A DNA stretch of 64,000 bases, taken from the NCBI RefSeq assembly GCF_007858365.1, contig NZ_VFIO01000004.1, positions 186,001-250,000 on the forward strand, read 5' to 3'. This stretch comes from Pseudomonas saxonica. GTDB taxonomy: Bacteria > Pseudomonadota > Gammaproteobacteria > Pseudomonadales > Pseudomonadaceae. The position numbers and the translations under genes were made by a program. The first letter of the stretch is position 1. The number at the start of each line of letters is the position of its first letter. This document shows positions 29,721-38,679 of this stretch, piece after piece. The notes beneath the pieces are model-generated. The model worked only from the letters and a program-made list of their open reading frames with translations. It searched no databases and was not told where the DNA came from.

Positions 29721-30253
29721 TTGAATGATCATCCGGAAAATGAGACAACTACTGAGTACTCATAGCGGGCACGCTGCTCGCGCACCTATTATGCCGATCA
29801 AAATGTGAAATAAATCGTAAAAGCTCAATGCCCAAAGCCGGAGCGGCTTTTGAGGGCGATCTAAAGCAACACAGGCAAAACGCATCGACTGCTCAGTTTA
29901 AGACCGCACTGTACTTCTATCAGTTACAGATTTTGCATCTAGATATATATCGTTTATTTATTTACGTTTTCTCCACACCAAAAAACCAAAAGCACTAAGC
30001 CAGTAGGAATCGTCTGAATCAAACGACGACATTTATATTCATTCCTTCCCGGCTTGACACTCATGCAAAGAGCCTCTTATCTAATAAGCACAACTGGCCA
30101 AACTGTATCAAGAACATTTAATCAGCACTTAATAGCTGCTCGCCCGGCACAAGATCTAAATGATCGCACCGGGCGACACTCACCTTCTTCACACCTTGTG
30201 AACCCTGTACAGGCGTGGCCCGTTACCCATCAGCACGACAGGAACTCAAAACA
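29721..30253. other. Long AT-rich intergenic region
   Basis: A 533-bp gap with no convincing gene. It becomes markedly AT-rich around 29930-30050. A TTGACA at 30054-30059 with TATCTA 18 bases later (30078-30083) is a possible promoter for the downstream gene, which would then have a leader of about 165 bases. No repeat or transposon end was seen. Confidence 0.55.
30054..30083 (+). promoter_or_regulatory. Candidate sigma-70 promoter for the duplicated-domain gene
   Basis: TTGACA (30054-30059), 18-base spacer, TATCTA (30078-30083). The -35 is perfect and the -10 is poor, so this is tentative. Confidence 0.4.
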
Positions 30254-31018
30254 ATGCCCTTCACGTCCCATGCCAATAAATTAGCCGCACCGACTCTTTC
30301 CACTCCTGGAAAAAACACTATTTGTGCCCGCGCAGCAGAACAATTATTTATTCACATAACACCGTATATAAATATGGAGGAAGGGGATTTAATCGAACTC
30401 TTCTGGGACGGTTGTTATGTAACCTCGCAACAAATTTCCAAGAATGATATAGGTCAGCCTCTGGCTCTTAGAGTGCCCGAAAGTTTCATTCAAAACGGTA
30501 CAGCGCGTCTTTATTATCGCGTCATGCATATAGGCAGTAGCCCGGCTTTATCTGCTCAACTTAAAGTGCTGATTAAGCTCGATTGCCCCGGCGGGCATGC
30601 CATCGGCGAAGAAAATCAGGGGTTGGCGCCTTTGATGATCCCGGAACCCATTCAGCGCTATGGGGTAAATCCCAGCCAGATGAAGCGCGGGGTACCCGTT
30701 AGCATTGAACCCTACCGCAACATGGCCGTTGACGATGAAATCACCTTGCTATGGGGTGATGTGCGCATGGACCTGCCCAAACTACGCAAGGCCGATGTTG
30801 ACCAGCCCATCAGCGTATTCGTGCCGCCGAATATCATTCAAGAGGCCGGGGAAGACCCAAAACTTGAAGTCACCTACTGTGTGATTGACCGCGTGGGCAA
30901 TAACTCACGCTGGGCCCCCGCACGAACGCTCAAAATCGGTGCCAATAAATACTATGTGAACCCCGCACCGCGCGAAGTCTTGTATGCAGCAGAGCCGCGA
31001 CCTAATTGGCGTAGTTAG
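30254..31018 (+). CDS. Protein of unknown function with two internal repeats
   Basis: A 254-residue protein I cannot assign. It has no signal peptide or membrane segment. Residues about 31-109 and 146-228 are two copies of one domain: both carry I-x-PY-x-NM followed by an acidic D-x-I-x-L-x-W strand, then K-x-DI/VDQP, VP, F/I-IQ, a Tyr-rich strand and a closing LK. The repeats look all-beta, perhaps Ig-like. ATG at 30254 with AGGAAC. Monocistronic, upstream of the sulfur operon but separated from it by about 145 bp. Confidence 0.75.
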   Translation: MPFTSHANKLAAPTLSTPGKNTICARAAEQLFIHITPYINMEEGDLIELFWDGCYVTSQQISKNDIGQPLALRVPESFIQNGTARLYYRVMHIGSSPALSAQLKVLIKLDCPGGHAIGEENQGLAPLMIPEPIQRYGVNPSQMKRGVPVSIEPYRNMAVDDEITLLWGDVRMDLPKLRKADVDQPISVFVPPNIIQEAGEDPKLEVTYCVIDRVGNNSRWAPARTLKIGANKYYVNPAPREVLYAAEPRPNWRS

Positions 31019-31070
31019 GCCCATAACTATTCATCTATGCATATTCCTAAAAGTTAGTTCTTTTAATTTT

Positions 31071-31076
31071 TATAAT
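31071..31076 (+). promoter_or_regulatory. Candidate -10 of the sulfur operon
   Basis: A perfect TATAAT, 93 bases before the leader ORF, with no recognisable -35 at 16-18 bases. That pattern suits an activator-dependent promoter; CysB or an SfnR-type regulator are the expected candidates in Pseudomonas, but no binding site was identified. Confidence 0.45.
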
Positions 31077-31124
31077 CACTTAGGGTATATACACCGGGCC
31101 ACCGGACTCTCTTGCTTTGTATCC

Positions 31125-31142
31125 GCGCCGCGAAAGCGGCGC
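31125..31142 (+). promoter_or_regulatory. GNRA-capped hairpin in the operon leader
   Basis: Seven perfect GC pairs, GCGCCGC / GCGGCGC, closed by a GAAA tetraloop, 21 bases before the leader ATG and just ahead of its ribosome site (GAGG). No T run follows, so it is not a terminator. It may stabilise the 5' end or control entry of ribosomes. Confidence 0.6.
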
Positions 31143-31163
31143 TCCAGTAAACGTGAGGTAGGT

Positions 31164-31232
31164 ATGGCCCGTAAAACAATCACCCTTGTGCATAACGCCA
31201 GGGCATTGAGTGCAGCCAAGGAGCGGTACTAA
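31164..31232 (+). CDS. 22-residue leader ORF coupled to the first sulfur gene
   Basis: ATG at 31164 with a good GTGAGG ribosome site encodes MARKTITLVHNARALSAAKE-RY and stops in TAATG, sharing one base with the start of the SfnB-like gene. Too short for usual gene finders. The tight overlap suggests translational coupling. It contains no cysteine and no internal methionine, so a classical sulfur-amino-acid attenuator is unlikely. I know of no described homologue. Confidence 0.6.
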   Translation: MARKTITLVHNARALSAAKERY

Positions 31233-32473
31233 TGTCCAACTTGGCCGATGCACATCTGCAAAGCGACCTGGATGTCGCACCCCTGTTGCTCGAAGCGCAT
31301 CACCTGCGCACAGACAACGATGCCCTTCAAGCGGCTCATGAACTGGCAAGCGCCGCACGTGAGCAAGCAGGCAAGCGGGATCAGCAGCGAAAGCTACCGT
31401 GGTCTCTGATCGAACAATTCACCCGCAGCGGTCTGGGCAGTATTTCCATTCCCCGCGAATTTGGCGGACTACAGGTTTCGTTCGTCACCTTGGCCGAAGT
31501 GTTTGCCATCATCTCGGCAGCCGACCCGGCGCTGGGGCAAATTCCTCAAAATCAGGTGGGTATTCTCAATCTGATTGCCAGCACCGCCACCCAAACGCAA
31601 AAAGAACAGCTTTTCAGCCACGTTCTCAAAGGTTGGCGAATTGCCAATGCTGGACCGGAGCGGGGCAGCAAAAATACCCTCGATTTAAAAGCACGCATCA
31701 CCGCCGACGGCGATGATTTCGTGATCAATGGCCAGAAGTTTTACTCCACGGGTTCGCTGTTCGCTCACTGGATTGCCGTCAAGGCACTCAATGACGACGG
31801 CAAACAAGTGATGGCCTTCGTCCGTCGTGGCACACCGGGCCTGCGCGTGGTTGATGACTGGTCCGGTTTTGGCCAGCGCACCACCGCCAGCGGCACCGTG
31901 CTGCTGAACAACGTACGGGTCGATGCTGAGCTGATCATTGATAACTGGCGCCTGAACGAAACCCCAAATATTCAAGGGGCCGTCTCGCAATTGATTCAGG
32001 CAGCCATAGACCTTGGCATCGCTCGTGGCGCCATCGACGACACGTTGAGCTTTGTGCGCGAGCGATCCCGCCCCTGGATTGACGCCAATGTCGAACGCAA
32101 CAGCGATGACCCTTATGTCATTGCCGACATCGGCAGGTTGAAGATTGAGCTGCATGCCGCCCAAGCGCTGCTGCACAAAGCGGGGCGCGTGCTCGATCAG
32201 GTCAGTGCTGCCCCGATTGATGCGCAGGCCGCCGCTCGCGCCTCGATTGCCGTCGCCGAAGCCAAAGTGCTGAGCACCGAATTGTCCCTGCTGGCCAGTG
32301 AAAAGCTTTTCGAACTGTCCGGAAGCCGCGCCAGCCTTGCCGAATTCAATCTGGACCGGCACTGGCGTAACGCTCGGGTTCACACCCTCCACGATCCGGT
32401 GCGCTGGAAGTATCACGCCATCGGCGCCTATCGCCTCAACGGTACGTTGCCTGCCCGGCATTCCTGGATCTGA
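31232..32473 (+). CDS. SfnB/DszC-like flavin-dependent enzyme, copy 1
   Basis: A 413-residue protein of the acyl-CoA-dehydrogenase fold, in the branch annotated as SfnB-type sulfur acquisition oxidoreductase and related to the DszC sulfur monooxygenase. It needs reduced flavin from elsewhere. Conserved pieces: GQIPQNQVG, INGQKFYSTGSLFAHW, DDWSGFGQRTTASGTV and the C-terminal LDRHWRNARVHTLHDPVRWKYHAIG. The start overlaps the leader-ORF stop. Substrate unknown; the operon suggests an organosulfur compound. Confidence 0.85.
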   Translation: MSNLADAHLQSDLDVAPLLLEAHHLRTDNDALQAAHELASAAREQAGKRDQQRKLPWSLIEQFTRSGLGSISIPREFGGLQVSFVTLAEVFAIISAADPALGQIPQNQVGILNLIASTATQTQKEQLFSHVLKGWRIANAGPERGSKNTLDLKARITADGDDFVINGQKFYSTGSLFAHWIAVKALNDDGKQVMAFVRRGTPGLRVVDDWSGFGQRTTASGTVLLNNVRVDAELIIDNWRLNETPNIQGAVSQLIQAAIDLGIARGAIDDTLSFVRERSRPWIDANVERNSDDPYVIADIGRLKIELHAAQALLHKAGRVLDQVSAAPIDAQAAARASIAVAEAKVLSTELSLLASEKLFELSGSRASLAEFNLDRHWRNARVHTLHDPVRWKYHAIGAYRLNGTLPARHSWI

Positions 32474-32490
32474 CCTCGGAGTCCATCCTC

Positions 32491-33687
32491 ATGACACTGA
32501 TATCCAAACAGGTTCCGGTCATCCGTAGCGATGCCGAGGCCCTGAATGTCGCCCGTGAGCTAGCGGCCTATTTCAAACGCGAAAGCGTTGTTCGTGATCG
32601 CGAGAGGCGCTTGCCCCATGACGAGCTCGAACTGTTTTCCCACACAGGCCTGTGGGGCATTACGGTGCCCAAGGCCTACGGCGGCGCTGGCGTCTCCAAT
32701 GTCACGCTGGCGCAGGTCGTGGCGCTGATCGCCGCCGCTGATGCCTCTTTGGGGCAAATCCCGCAAAACCATTTTTATGCACTCGAAGTTCTTCGGGTCA
32801 ACGGCTCTGAGACGCAAAAAAGCCGGCTTTACGCTGAGGTATTGGCTGGCCAACGCTTCGGCAATGCTCTGGCTGAGTTGGGGACTAAAACTGCACACGA
32901 GCGCACCACTCATCTGGTGGCCGCTGAAACCGGTTACCGCATCAATGGACGAAAGTTTTACGCCACCGGGGCGCTCTATGCGCACCGCATCCCGACCTCG
33001 GTCGTGGATGACCAAGGCGTTCACCTGTTGGCCTTTGTCAGGCGCGACAACGAAGGGCTAAACGTCATCGACGACTGGAGCGGGTTTGGTCAACGCACCA
33101 CTGGCAGCGGATCGGTGGTGTTCGACAATGTGTTTGTAGCTCGCGAAGACGTGATCCCTTTTCAGAGTGCTTTCGAACGTCCTACGCCCGTCGGCCCGTT
33201 AGCCCAGATTCTGCATGCGGCCATCGATACCGGTATTGCTCGCGCGGCCTTTGAAGATTCACTGCATTTTGTCCGCACTAAAACCCGGCCATGGATCGAC
33301 GCTACCACCGACATCGCCAGCGAAGACCCCTTGACCCTCAAAAGTTTCGGCCACTTGAGCGTGCGTCTACATGCCGCCGAAGCGCTGCTGGAGCGTGCAG
33401 GCGAATACCTCGACACGGCGCAGGCCAACCCCACCGCCAAGACCGTCGCCGAAGCGTCCATCGCGGTCGCTGAAGTGCGTGCTCTGAGCACTGAAATATC
33501 TTTGGCCGCCGGTAGCACGCTATTTGAACTGGCCGGCAGCCAGGCGACGCTCGCCGAACACGGCCTGGATCGTCACTGGCGCAACGCCCGTGTGCACACT
33601 CTGCATGATCCTGTGCGCTGGAAGTATCACGCCGTGGGCAATTACTACCTCAACGGCGAAAATCCACCGTTGCGGGGGACGATCTGA
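32491..33687 (+). CDS. SfnB/DszC-like flavin-dependent enzyme, copy 2
   Basis: A 398-residue paralogue of the preceding gene, sharing GQIPQNHFYA, INGRKFYATGALYAH, DDWSGFGQRTTGSGSV and the same LDRHWRNARVHTLHDPVRWKYHAVG ending. The two copies differ enough to suggest separate substrates or a heteromeric enzyme. It starts 17 bp after copy 1, and its stop overlaps the next start by one base (TGATG). Confidence 0.86.
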   Translation: MTLISKQVPVIRSDAEALNVARELAAYFKRESVVRDRERRLPHDELELFSHTGLWGITVPKAYGGAGVSNVTLAQVVALIAAADASLGQIPQNHFYALEVLRVNGSETQKSRLYAEVLAGQRFGNALAELGTKTAHERTTHLVAAETGYRINGRKFYATGALYAHRIPTSVVDDQGVHLLAFVRRDNEGLNVIDDWSGFGQRTTGSGSVVFDNVFVAREDVIPFQSAFERPTPVGPLAQILHAAIDTGIARAAFEDSLHFVRTKTRPWIDATTDIASEDPLTLKSFGHLSVRLHAAEALLERAGEYLDTAQANPTAKTVAEASIAVAEVRALSTEISLAAGSTLFELAGSQATLAEHGLDRHWRNARVHTLHDPVRWKYHAVGNYYLNGENPPLRGTI

Positions 33688-35048
33688 TGAGCAAAAAGAA
33701 AATCTTGATCAACGCCTTCAACATGAATTGCATTGGCCATATCAACCACGGCATGTGGACTCACCCACAAGACACGTCCACGCAGTTCAACACGCTGGAG
33801 TACTGGACAGAGCTGGCGCAGCTCCTGGAGCGCGGACTATTTGACGGACTTTTTATTGCCGACATCGTGGGCGTCTATGACGTTTATCAACAATCGGTTG
33901 ATGTTCCGCTCAAAGAGTCCATTCAGTTGCCGGTCAACGACCCGTTGTTGCTGGTTTCAGCCATGGCTGCCGTCACCAAAAACCTCGGCTTTGGCCTGAC
34001 CGCTAACTTGACCTACGAACCTCCCTATTTATTCGCACGCCGCATGTCGACCCTTGACCACCTAAGCCGGGGCCGGGTGGGCTGGAACATTGTTACCGGC
34101 TATCTGGACAGCGCCGCCAAGGCCATGGGCCTGACGGAGCAAGTCGAACACGACAGGCGCTACGACCAGGCCGATGAATATCTCGAGGTGCTCTACAAAC
34201 TGTGGGAAGGAAGCTGGGAAAACGATGCGGTGCTGAATGATCCGGTACAACGCATCTACGCCCAACCCGACAAAGTGCACAAGGTCAAACACGCGGGTGA
34301 GTTCTATCAGGTTGAGGGTTATCACTTGTGCGAGCCATCACCTCAACGCACACCCGTGTTGTTTCAAGCAGGCAGCTCAGAACGCGGCCTGACGTTTGCC
34401 GGACGCCATGCCGAATGTGTGTTTATCAGCGGTCAAACTAAAGCGGCGACTAAAACTCAGGTCGATAACGTACGCGCCAGCGCTGTGGCGGCGGGCCGTA
34501 ATCCTGATGACATCAAACTGTTTATGGGCCTTAACGTCATCGTTGCCCCCACCGAAGCAGAAGCCCTGGCCAAGCGCGATGAATACCTGGGTTACGCCAG
34601 CGCCGAAGCCGGTGTGGCGCATTTTTCCAGCTCCACCGGCATCGACTTTGCCGACTATGAGCTGGATGAGCCGATCCAGTACGTGAAGAACAACGCCATT
34701 CAATCGGCGACCAAAATGTTGCAAAACAACGACTGGACGCGCCGCAAGCTGTTGGAGCAACACGCGCTCGGCGGGCGTTACATGACCCTGGTGGGTTCGC
34801 CGGAGCAGGTCGCTGACGAACTGGAATCGTGGATTTCGGAAACCGGCCTCGATGGCTTCAATTTGACCCGCATCGTCACGCCACAAAGTTACATCGACTT
34901 TATCGACCTGGTGGTGCCTGAGTTACAACGCCGGGGGTCCTACAAAACGGCGTACGACACCGGCAGCCTGCGGCAAAAGCTGTTTGTAGAGGGCGACGCA
35001 CACTTGCCCCAGCGGCATACCGGCGCCGCATTCAGACACCACGCGTAA
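33687..35048 (+). CDS. LLM-class FMN-dependent monooxygenase (NtaA/SnaA/DszA family)
   Basis: A 453-residue luciferase-like monooxygenase. Its long form and motifs (GMWTHPQD, ANLTYEPPYLFARRMSTLDHLSRGRVGWNIVTGY split over about residues 112-145, QAGSSERG and LVGSPEQVADEL) place it with NtaA, SnaA and DszA, which use FMNH2 to cleave C-S or C-N bonds. No flavin reductase is encoded nearby. Coupled to the SfnB-like gene. Inferred step: oxidative release of sulfur from an imported compound. Confidence 0.88.
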   Translation: MSKKKILINAFNMNCIGHINHGMWTHPQDTSTQFNTLEYWTELAQLLERGLFDGLFIADIVGVYDVYQQSVDVPLKESIQLPVNDPLLLVSAMAAVTKNLGFGLTANLTYEPPYLFARRMSTLDHLSRGRVGWNIVTGYLDSAAKAMGLTEQVEHDRRYDQADEYLEVLYKLWEGSWENDAVLNDPVQRIYAQPDKVHKVKHAGEFYQVEGYHLCEPSPQRTPVLFQAGSSERGLTFAGRHAECVFISGQTKAATKTQVDNVRASAVAAGRNPDDIKLFMGLNVIVAPTEAEALAKRDEYLGYASAEAGVAHFSSSTGIDFADYELDEPIQYVKNNAIQSATKMLQNNDWTRRKLLEQHALGGRYMTLVGSPEQVADELESWISETGLDGFNLTRIVTPQSYIDFIDLVVPELQRRGSYKTAYDTGSLRQKLFVEGDAHLPQRHTGAAFRHHA

Positions 35049-35077
35049 CCCGTTTTAGCACTGACTGGAAACCAACC

Positions 35078-35887
35078 ATGAACAAAAAGCACATCACTTA
35101 CCCAGTCAAGGCACTGGTTCTGGCACTCGGCTTGTTTAACGGTCTGGCGTTCGCCGATACGGCGCCGCTCAAGGTGGGCACCACGGCGGCCTTTGCCATC
35201 CCGCTGGAAACGGCAGTGGCCGAAGCCGATAAACAAGGCCTGAAAGTTGAGTTAGTGGAATTCACTGACTGGATCGCCCCCAACGTCAGTCTCGCCAGCG
35301 GCGATATCGACGTGAACTATTTCCAGCACATTCCGTTTCTGGAAAACGCCAACGCTGCCGCTGGCTTTGATCTGGTGCCTTACGCAAAAGGCGTGATCAA
35401 TAACGTGGGTTTGTATTCAAAAAAATACAAAAGCATTGATGCTTTACCACAAGGCGCCACTGTCGCCATTGCCAACGATCCGATCAACAGTGGCCGCGGA
35501 TTGCAGCTGCTGGCCAAGGCAGGGCTGATTACCCTCAAACCCGGTGTCGGCTACAAAGCCACTGAAGAAGACATCATCGCCAACCCGAAGAAGCTCAATA
35601 TCCTCCAGGTGGAAGCCGTACAGCTGGTTCGTGCGTATGACGATGCCGATCTGGTGCAGGGCTATCCGGCCTATATTCGCCTGTCCAAGACCTTTGATGC
35701 CGAGTCCGCCTTATTGTTCGATGGCATTGACCACCCCGAATATGTCATTCAGTTCGTCATCCAGCCAAAAAACAAAGACGACCCGCGTTTGGTCAAGTTC
35801 ATCGATATTTATCAGCACTCACCCGTAGTCAAAGCCTCGCTGGATAAAACCTACGGCACCCTGTATCAACCAGGCTGGGGAGGTTAA
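35078..35887 (+). CDS. MetQ/NlpA-family substrate-binding protein of the sulfur operon
   Basis: A 269-residue periplasmic receptor with a Sec signal (ending AFA-DT), no lipobox, and the MetQ fold: [50 protein letters not shown]. It is clearly divergent from the metQ at 14.8 kb, so a ligand other than methionine is plausible. Precedes its own ATPase by 2 bp. Confidence 0.88.
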   Translation: MNKKHITYPVKALVLALGLFNGLAFADTAPLKVGTTAAFAIPLETAVAEADKQGLKVELVEFTDWIAPNVSLASGDIDVNYFQHIPFLENANAAAGFDLVPYAKGVINNVGLYSKKYKSIDALPQGATVAIANDPINSGRGLQLLAKAGLITLKPGVGYKATEEDIIANPKKLNILQVEAVQLVRAYDDADLVQGYPAYIRLSKTFDAESALLFDGIDHPEYVIQFVIQPKNKDDPRLVKFIDIYQHSPVVKASLDKTYGTLYQPGWGG

Positions 35888-35889
35888 CC

Positions 35890-37008
35890 ATGAGTGTGGC
35901 CATTGCTCGCGAGCGGCTCGAGCCGCAGCCCGGCGCGAACCTCACCGAGTTGCACCCGCAACTGAGCAGCGCACACGTGCGCTTTATTAACGTGGGCAAA
36001 ACGTATGAGGGTCGGCAAGGGCCGGTCAACGCCCTCAAAGGCATTGAACTGGCCATTGCGCGCGGTGAAATCTTCGGGGTCATTGGCCGGAGCGGGGCGG
36101 GTAAATCTTCTTTGATTCGCACCATAAATCGTCTTGAACAGCCCAGCAGCGGCCGGGTGCTGATTGATCAGATCGACATCAGCGACTTCGATGAGAACAA
36201 GCTGGTCGCGTTGCGCCGTCAGACCGGCATGATCTTTCAGCACTTCAATCTGATGTCAGCCAAGACGGTATGGCAGAACGTTGAATTACCGCTCAAGGTG
36301 GCGGGCGTGCCCAAACTTCAGCGCGAACAGAAAGTGCGCGAGCTGCTCGAACTGGTGGGCTTGCAGGGCAAACACACGGCCTATCCGGCGCAGTTGTCGG
36401 GAGGTCAAAAGCAGCGCGTCGGTATTGCAAGGGCTCTGGTGCACGACCCGTCGATTTTGCTCTGTGATGAGGCCACCTCGGCCCTCGACCCGGAAACGAC
36501 CCAGTCGATTCTCGGCCTGCTGCGTGAAATCAATCAGCGGCTGGGCCTGACCATCATTTTGATTACCCATGAGATGGCGGTTATTCGCGATATTTGCCAC
36601 CGCGTGGTGGTACTCGAACAGGGACAGATCGTAGAGCAAGGCCCTGTGTGGCAGGTGTTTGGAGACCCACAGCACGCCGTCAGCAAAACCCTGCTCGCAC
36701 CTTTGCAAGACAGCTTGCCCGAAGCGCTGCACGGGCGCATTACGGCGCAACCGGCTTCGGAAAAGTCGAGTGTGATATTGCGTCTTCGCTTTACTGGCAA
36801 CCAGACCCAAGAGCCGGATCTAGGGGCGTTATTCAGCGCACTCGGCGGGCAAGTTCGTCTGCTGCACGGTGGCGTTGAACACATTCAAGGGCATGCGCTT
36901 GGCCAGCTGTTGCTCAGTGTGAGCAGCACAGCGTTGAGCTCAGAACAATTGCGCCAGCGCGCCGAGCATTGGGCTCAACACGTCGAGGTAGTCGGTTATG
37001 GGGTTTGA
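35890..37008 (+). CDS. MetN-family ABC ATPase of the sulfur operon
   Basis: A 372-residue ATPase: an extra N-terminal stretch of about 35 residues, Walker [10 protein letters not shown], signature [15 protein letters not shown], Walker [12 protein letters not shown], and a C-terminal NIL-type domain (about 295-372). It overlaps the permease gene by 11 bp. Named metN by automatic pipelines, but transport of methionine itself is not shown. Confidence 0.9.
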   Translation: MSVAIARERLEPQPGANLTELHPQLSSAHVRFINVGKTYEGRQGPVNALKGIELAIARGEIFGVIGRSGAGKSSLIRTINRLEQPSSGRVLIDQIDISDFDENKLVALRRQTGMIFQHFNLMSAKTVWQNVELPLKVAGVPKLQREQKVRELLELVGLQGKHTAYPAQLSGGQKQRVGIARALVHDPSILLCDEATSALDPETTQSILGLLREINQRLGLTIILITHEMAVIRDICHRVVVLEQGQIVEQGPVWQVFGDPQHAVSKTLLAPLQDSLPEALHGRITAQPASEKSSVILRLRFTGNQTQEPDLGALFSALGGQVRLLHGGVEHIQGHALGQLLLSVSSTALSSEQLRQRAEHWAQHVEVVGYGV

Positions 37009-37642
37009 TCGTTTATGGCAAGGGGTGATCGACACCTTTCTGATGGTCGGGGTGTCGTCGCTGATTGCATTGGTTCTAGGCATTCCACTGGCGGTGATCC
37101 TGGTCACCAGTGATAAAGGCGGCATTTACCAGGCACCCGCGCTGAATAAAGCACTGGGCGCGTTTGTGAATTTATTTCGCTCAATTCCCTTTCTGATTCT
37201 GATGGTGGCGTTGATCCCTTTCACCCGCATGATTGTCGGTACAACCTATGGCGTATGGGCGGCCGTTGTTCCACTGACCATCGCCGCAACACCGTTCTTC
37301 GCACGCATTGCCGAAGTCAGTCTGCGCGAAGTGGATCACGGTTTGATCGAAGCCGCACAGGCAATGGGCTGCAAACGCCATCACATCATCTGGCATGTGC
37401 TGTTGCCTGAAGCGTTGCCGGGCATCGTCGGTGGTTTCACCATTACTCTGGTGACGATGATCAACTCATCAGCCATGGCTGGCGCAATTGGTGCAGGCGG
37501 CTTGGGCGACATTGCCTATCGCTACGGTTATCAGCGGTTTGACACGCAAGTCATGCTCACCGTGATCGTTTTGCTGGTGGTGCTGGTCGCCGTGATTCAA
37601 CTCGGCGGCGACCGTTTAGCCCGGGTACTCAACAAACGTTGA
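36998..37642 (+). CDS. MetI-family ABC permease of the sulfur operon
   Basis: A 214-residue permease with about five helices, the [14 protein letters not shown] coupling loop and the [25 protein letters not shown] ending (split over about residues 163-184). Last gene of the operon. It converges on the acyltransferase gene with 4 bp between stops and no terminator between them. Confidence 0.9.
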   Translation: MGFDRLWQGVIDTFLMVGVSSLIALVLGIPLAVILVTSDKGGIYQAPALNKALGAFVNLFRSIPFLILMVALIPFTRMIVGTTYGVWAAVVPLTIAATPFFARIAEVSLREVDHGLIEAAQAMGCKRHHIIWHVLLPEALPGIVGGFTITLVTMINSSAMAGAIGAGGLGDIAYRYGYQRFDTQVMLTVIVLLVVLVAVIQLGGDRLARVLNKR

Positions 37643-37646
37643 CGTA

Positions 37647-38534
37647 TCAGTACCAGCGCGCCTCGCCTGGCGGACGCTTTTTGAAGCGCTTCATGCTCCA
37701 CATGTACTGGCTCGGATAGGCCCGCACATATTTCTCGACCACTTTGCTCATCGCTGCGCAGGCGGTTGCCGTGTCAGTGCTGTACATCTCTTCTGGTGCG
37801 GCCTCCAGAATCACTTTGAAACCTGAGCCGTCGGGCAGGCGCAGGGCGTGCAGGAAAACACCGACTGCTTTACCGCCTGCCAGCATGTTCGGCACAAATT
37901 TGCTGGTGAGCGCCATGGTGCCCAGAAAGGGCACAAAAATACCGGCCGATTCGGCGGGTTCCGGGTCAGCCGGAATGCCCACCTGGCCGCCTTTACGCAC
38001 CTCTTTGATGACACTCAAGATGCCTTCTTTGGTTGACGCCGCGACACGGTTACCTAACTGAACGCGCTGCTTTTGTAGCAGTTCGTCTACCGCCTTGAGC
38101 TTGGGCGGGCGGTAAAAAATGATCGGCTTGCACTGGCTGCAATAAAAGTGATTAAGCACTTCCCAGTTGCCCAAGTGACTGGTGATTCCCACCACGCCCT
38201 TGCCTGAGGCCAGCGCCTCTTTGAGAACGTCCAGGCCTTCGACTTCGCGCACCAGATCAATTGAACGCTGCGCCGGCCAGATCCATGCGCACGCGCTCTC
38301 GGTCAGGCTTTTACCGATGTCTTTAAGGCTTTGCCCGACCAGTTGCTCGCGGGCGACCGGGTCCATTTCCGGAAAGCATTTAGCCAGATTGATGCGCACC
38401 ACCTCGCGTGAGCGATTGGGCAGCTTCCACATCAGCCAGCCGATGGCTGAGCCGACACGTTGCACGGCGCCCCAAGGCAGCATGGCAAACAATCGTAAAG
38501 CCCCGACCAGCAGGGCACCTTTAAACTTTTCCAC
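37647..38534 (-). CDS. Lipid A late acyltransferase (LpxL/HtrB family)
   Basis: Adds a secondary acyl chain to lipid A at the inner membrane. The 295-residue protein has an N-terminal anchor and the HX4E catalytic motif in TSHLGNWEVLN, plus FYRPPK and PADPEPAESAGIFVPFLG. GTG start at 38534. By position it matches PA0011 (htrB2) next to tag in P. aeruginosa. Confidence 0.9.
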   Translation of the reverse strand: MEKFKGALLVGALRLFAMLPWGAVQRVGSAIGWLMWKLPNRSREVVRINLAKCFPEMDPVAREQLVGQSLKDIGKSLTESACAWIWPAQRSIDLVREVEGLDVLKEALASGKGVVGITSHLGNWEVLNHFYCSQCKPIIFYRPPKLKAVDELLQKQRVQLGNRVAASTKEGILSVIKEVRKGGQVGIPADPEPAESAGIFVPFLGTMALTSKFVPNMLAGGKAVGVFLHALRLPDGSGFKVILEAAPEEMYSTDTATACAAMSKVVEKYVRAYPSQYMWSMKRFKKRPPGEARWY

Positions 38535-38556
38535 AGAATAATCTCTCGAAAATACG

Positions 38557-38651
38557 CGTAGCAGCTGCCGAAGGCTGCGTTCGGTTGCGAAGCAATGGTA
38601 AATGCCGAGTCAATGTCACACTGCCGCACGCAGCTTTCGGCAGCTGCTACG
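38557..38651. repeat. REP doublet (inverted pair)
   Basis: Two 23-bp elements in opposite orientation, 38557-38579 and 38629-38651, match in 22 of 23 positions when one is reversed (core GTAGCAGCTGCCGAA). They are about 50 bp apart, the classical REP doublet layout of P. fluorescens-group genomes. They lie between tag and the acyltransferase gene. Confidence 0.88.
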
Positions 38652-38679
38652 GGTTGAGTGTGTGCCAAAAACAAGCATT

